Assembly: GCA_019747455.1 (NCBI GenBank)
Contig: JAIEQT010000240.1
Coordinates: 1 to 7,582 of the forward strand
DNA: 7,582 nucleotides
DNA from: Chitinophagaceae bacterium
GTDB taxonomy: Bacteria; Bacteroidota; Bacteroidia; Chitinophagales; Chitinophagaceae
Direction of reading: 5' to 3'
Shown here piece after piece: positions 5,833 through 7,582 of the stretch. Made by a program: the position numbers and the translations under genes. The notes beneath the pieces were generated by a model. It was not told the origin of the DNA. It did no database searches and saw only the letters and a program-made list of their open reading frames with translations. How positions within the stretch are numbered: position 1 is the first letter of the stretch; every line of letters starts with the position of its first letter.

Positions 5833-7346
5833 AAATTTTGTATAGGTATACCATTATTTTGTTGATCGTCTATTCTTTTTGTAACTACAATAAGTGCAGC
5901 CACTAAATAAAAATAAACGTTTGATGGAAATTGAACAATGGCCTCTTGGGGGTAATTGCCAATGTGATAACAAAATATGATCAAAATCATAGCTAAACAA
6001 TAAGATTTCAGTTCAGGATCTTTAATGGCATAGTAATTTCGAATACCCGTTCTGAGAATAATGAACATCAACAAACAAATCAGAAATAAGCCTATCCACC
6101 CCATCTCAACAGCAACTCTTACATATCCGCTATCGGGTGGAAAATTGGCCAGAAAAGAATTAGGCGCAAATCGTTGGCCCCATGTTCCTGTGGCCCCCAA
6201 TCCGCCTCCCATGGGATGTGTTAAGATATATGGCTGAATTCTTTTTTGATTAATTTTTCGTACATTAAAAGAAGCATCTTCTGATGGGCGGAATGCAGTT
6301 TGAAATCTATAAATAGTAGGATTAGAAGTTGGCATAAAAATAAGTATCAACATTCCGATACCGCCAACAATAACAGCCATCATTACCTGCTTATTAAACT
6401 TTAATATCGCCAATAGAGCCAGTGCTACAGGTGGTAGCACAAAAGCTCCACGAGTTCCGGAATGAAGCATGGAAAATAAGTATAGCCCTGCCAGTACCCC
6501 AAGCACAATTTTTTTCCACCGTAATAATGGCCCGGTAATCATACCTATGCAAAGCATACTGCTCACAACCATATTATAAGAAAAAGCAACAGGATCACTG
6601 AATATAGAGAACTTGCGCCATTGTCCGCCTATAAATAATAAGTTGGCAATATTGGGGTCGGAGTTTAGATAATCCTCTTCAAATTGAAAAAAACCTATAT
6701 ACTGTTGTTTCAGTCCATATATAGCACCAAAAGTTGCTAGCACTAACCAAAGTTTTATAATAAACCGAATAAATTGTTTTGTACGTATATTATAAAGAAA
6801 AATATAGAACATAAGCATAACCACAGCCACTGAACGAATAGTATATACCCATGCTAGTCTAGATTCAGCTGATGGATTTATTACCTCTAATAAATTATAA
6901 ATTATCCAAACTATAATAATAATACTTATCGGATTATTAAAAAGTTCCCACTCATTTCTTGTTTTTTGCTTAATAAAAAATCCAATAATAAATAGCAACT
7001 CCATACCATCCATAACAGTACCTAACGGGAACGGTATAATACCTAACCTGATTACCCACATAATAAGATAGGCTGCAACTAAAAAAACCGTAACGCCAAA
7101 ACGTGGATGAACTACTAAACCATAAATCATTGGCAATCCAATAAGAGCAGCCAGCAACAACACCCCGGGCACTATCCCCAATTTGCCAATTATAAAAGCA
7201 AAAAAAATAGCTATAGCGCTTAAAAATAGTAATCCATTAATTCCGGCAAGTTGTTCCTGCAAGAATAATTCTCTGAACCAGGCTTTTGATAAAAACCTAT
7301 TTTTTCTAGGTTCCTCCGGAGCAGGTAAAGGAAAAAGCTGATTCAT
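5829..7346 (-). CDS. Wzy/O-antigen ligase-type membrane protein
   Basis: A 505-residue polytopic membrane protein with a roughly 35-residue proline- and charge-containing cytoplasmic N-terminus, then about 11 hydrophobic segments (36-339), a large polar loop at about 340-410, and three more segments to about 489. The family signature SGTRGAF lies at 296-302, typical of the Wzy_C/O-antigen ligase superfamily. The large loop carries HPMGGGLGATG (377-387) and PPDSGYVRVAVEMG (403-416), also seen in this superfamily and expected to face the periplasm. Members either polymerise lipid-linked repeat units (Wzy) or ligate glycans to lipid A core (WaaL), and sequence alone does not separate them. A flippase and several glycosyltransferases in the same cluster favour a Wzy polymerase. 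Its start overlaps the stop of the small upstream gene as TAATG, and its stop overlaps the next glycosyltransferase start as ATGA. Confidence 0.9.
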   Translation of the reverse strand: MNQLFPLPAPEEPRKNRFLSKAWFRELFLQEQLAGINGLLFLSAIAIFFAFIIGKLGIVPGVLLLAALIGLPMIYGLVVHPRFGVTVFLVAAYLIMWVIRLGIIPFPLGTVMDGMELLFIIGFFIKQKTRNEWELFNNPISIIIIVWIIYNLLEVINPSAESRLAWVYTIRSVAVVMLMFYIFLYNIRTKQFIRFIIKLWLVLATFGAIYGLKQQYIGFFQFEEDYLNSDPNIANLLFIGGQWRKFSIFSDPVAFSYNMVVSSMLCIGMITGPLLRWKKIVLGVLAGLYLFSMLHSGTRGAFVLPPVALALLAILKFNKQVMMAVIVGGIGMLILIFMPTSNPTIYRFQTAFRPSEDASFNVRKINQKRIQPYILTHPMGGGLGATGTWGQRFAPNSFLANFPPDSGYVRVAVEMGWIGLFLICLLMFIILRTGIRNYYAIKDPELKSYCLAMILIIFCYHIGNYPQEAIVQFPSNVYFYLVAALIVVTKRIDDQQNNGIPIQNL

Positions 7347-7495
7347 TATAAAAATAAAAGCTTGATAAAAAAATAAAATACACTTACAAAAGCCAGGATT
7401 ATAGCCGACGCTTTCGTAAGCCTATCTGTTAGCAAACGAATGCGGGCAGCTTCTTCCTCAGGAGAAAGTTTTGGAGAATCTGGCAATACTTTCAT
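7346..7495 (-). CDS. Small single-span membrane protein (49 residues)
   Basis: A short gene of 49 codons plus TAA, starting MKVLPDSPKLSPEEEAARIR. Residues 1-30 are polar, with a Pro/Ser start, an acidic EEE cluster and a basic amphipathic stretch (RIRLLTDRLTK). Residues 31-49 form a hydrophobic helix (ASAIILAFVSVFYFFIKLLFL covers 29-49 with one Lys). This predicts one membrane span with a cytoplasmic N-terminus. The stop and the ATG of the Wzy-like gene share one base (TAATG), and its own ATG comes 1 bp after the stop of the preceding frame, so it sits inside a continuous translated chain, which is the main argument that it is real. I do not recognise a family. A partner or stabiliser of the Wzy-like protein is possible but inferred from position only. 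Confidence 0.7.
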   Translation of the reverse strand: MKVLPDSPKLSPEEEAARIRLLTDRLTKASAIILAFVSVFYFFIKLLFL

Positions 7496-7496
7496 G

Positions 7497-7582
7497 TTAT
7501 AAATTTACAGATTCCACAAACTCATTGGGAATAAAAAAATAATTAAGCTCTTTTTTCGATTTGGCAGGTACCAATTTATTCC
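7497..7582 (-). CDS. C-terminal tail of an unidentified gene (cut by window edge)
   Basis: Read from complement 7580, one frame gives 27 residues, NKLVPAKSKKELNYFFIPNE followed by FVESVNL, then TAA at complement 7497-7499. The stop is 1 bp from the small membrane protein ATG, matching the tight packing of the rest of the operon. A second frame is also open to a TAA at complement 7505-7507, but its product is less like a natural protein end. The fragment is too short to identify. Position suggests another polysaccharide gene in the same operon. Confidence 0.5.
   Translation of the reverse strand, partial: NKLVPAKSKKELNYFFIPNEFVESVNL

Noticed and set aside
7505..7582. Alternative frame at the right edge ending in TAA at complement 7505-7507
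   Set aside because: Its product is Trp/Phe/Leu-rich and unlike a normal C-terminus; the other frame gives a more natural tail and a 1-bp gap to the next gene.

Overview
The window is AT-rich DNA with long, tightly packed genes, few recognisable Shine-Dalgarno sequences and repeated stop/start overlaps. Protein style and gene content fit a Bacteroidota bacterium, most likely Chitinophagaceae or Sphingobacteriales. That assignment is inference from protein style, since no rRNA or other marker is present. The whole window is the interior of a surface polysaccharide (exopolysaccharide, capsule or O-antigen type) biosynthesis cluster, cut at both ends.

Layout from right to left, the main direction of transcription (minus strand): the C-terminal tail of an unidentified gene (7497-7582); a 49-residue single-span membrane protein (7346-7495); a Wzy/O-antigen-ligase-type membrane protein (5829-7346); and a GT-B glycosyltransferase (4624-5832). 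These are joined by a 1-bp gap, a TAATG overlap and an ATGA overlap, so they look like one transcription unit. A plus-strand GT2 glycosyltransferase (3851-4645) converges on this unit and shares 22 bp with its end. To the left of a 101-bp divergent spacer, a Wzx-type flippase (2409-3749) and a GT14 (Core-2/I-branching type) glycosyltransferase (1561-2412) form a second minus-strand pair, again with an ATGA overlap. A plus-strand 152-residue protein of unknown function with two membrane segments (1100-1558) ends 2 bp from the GT14 stop. A third minus-strand unit holds a GT2 rhamnosyltransferase-like enzyme (108-1028) and, 4 bp later, the N-terminus of a membrane-anchored GT2 (1-103).

Together these genes account for sugar-by-sugar assembly of a repeat unit on a lipid carrier (at least five glycosyltransferases), export (flippase) and polymerisation or ligation (Wzy/WaaL type). 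A priming glycosyltransferase, outer-membrane export genes and nucleotide-sugar genes are not visible and probably lie outside the window. The unusual points are the small membrane protein coupled to the Wzy-like gene, the unknown two-span protein, and the two isolated plus-strand genes within a minus-strand cluster. I found no CRISPR array, mobile element, tRNA, rRNA or defence system, and no convincing sign of a wholly new system.
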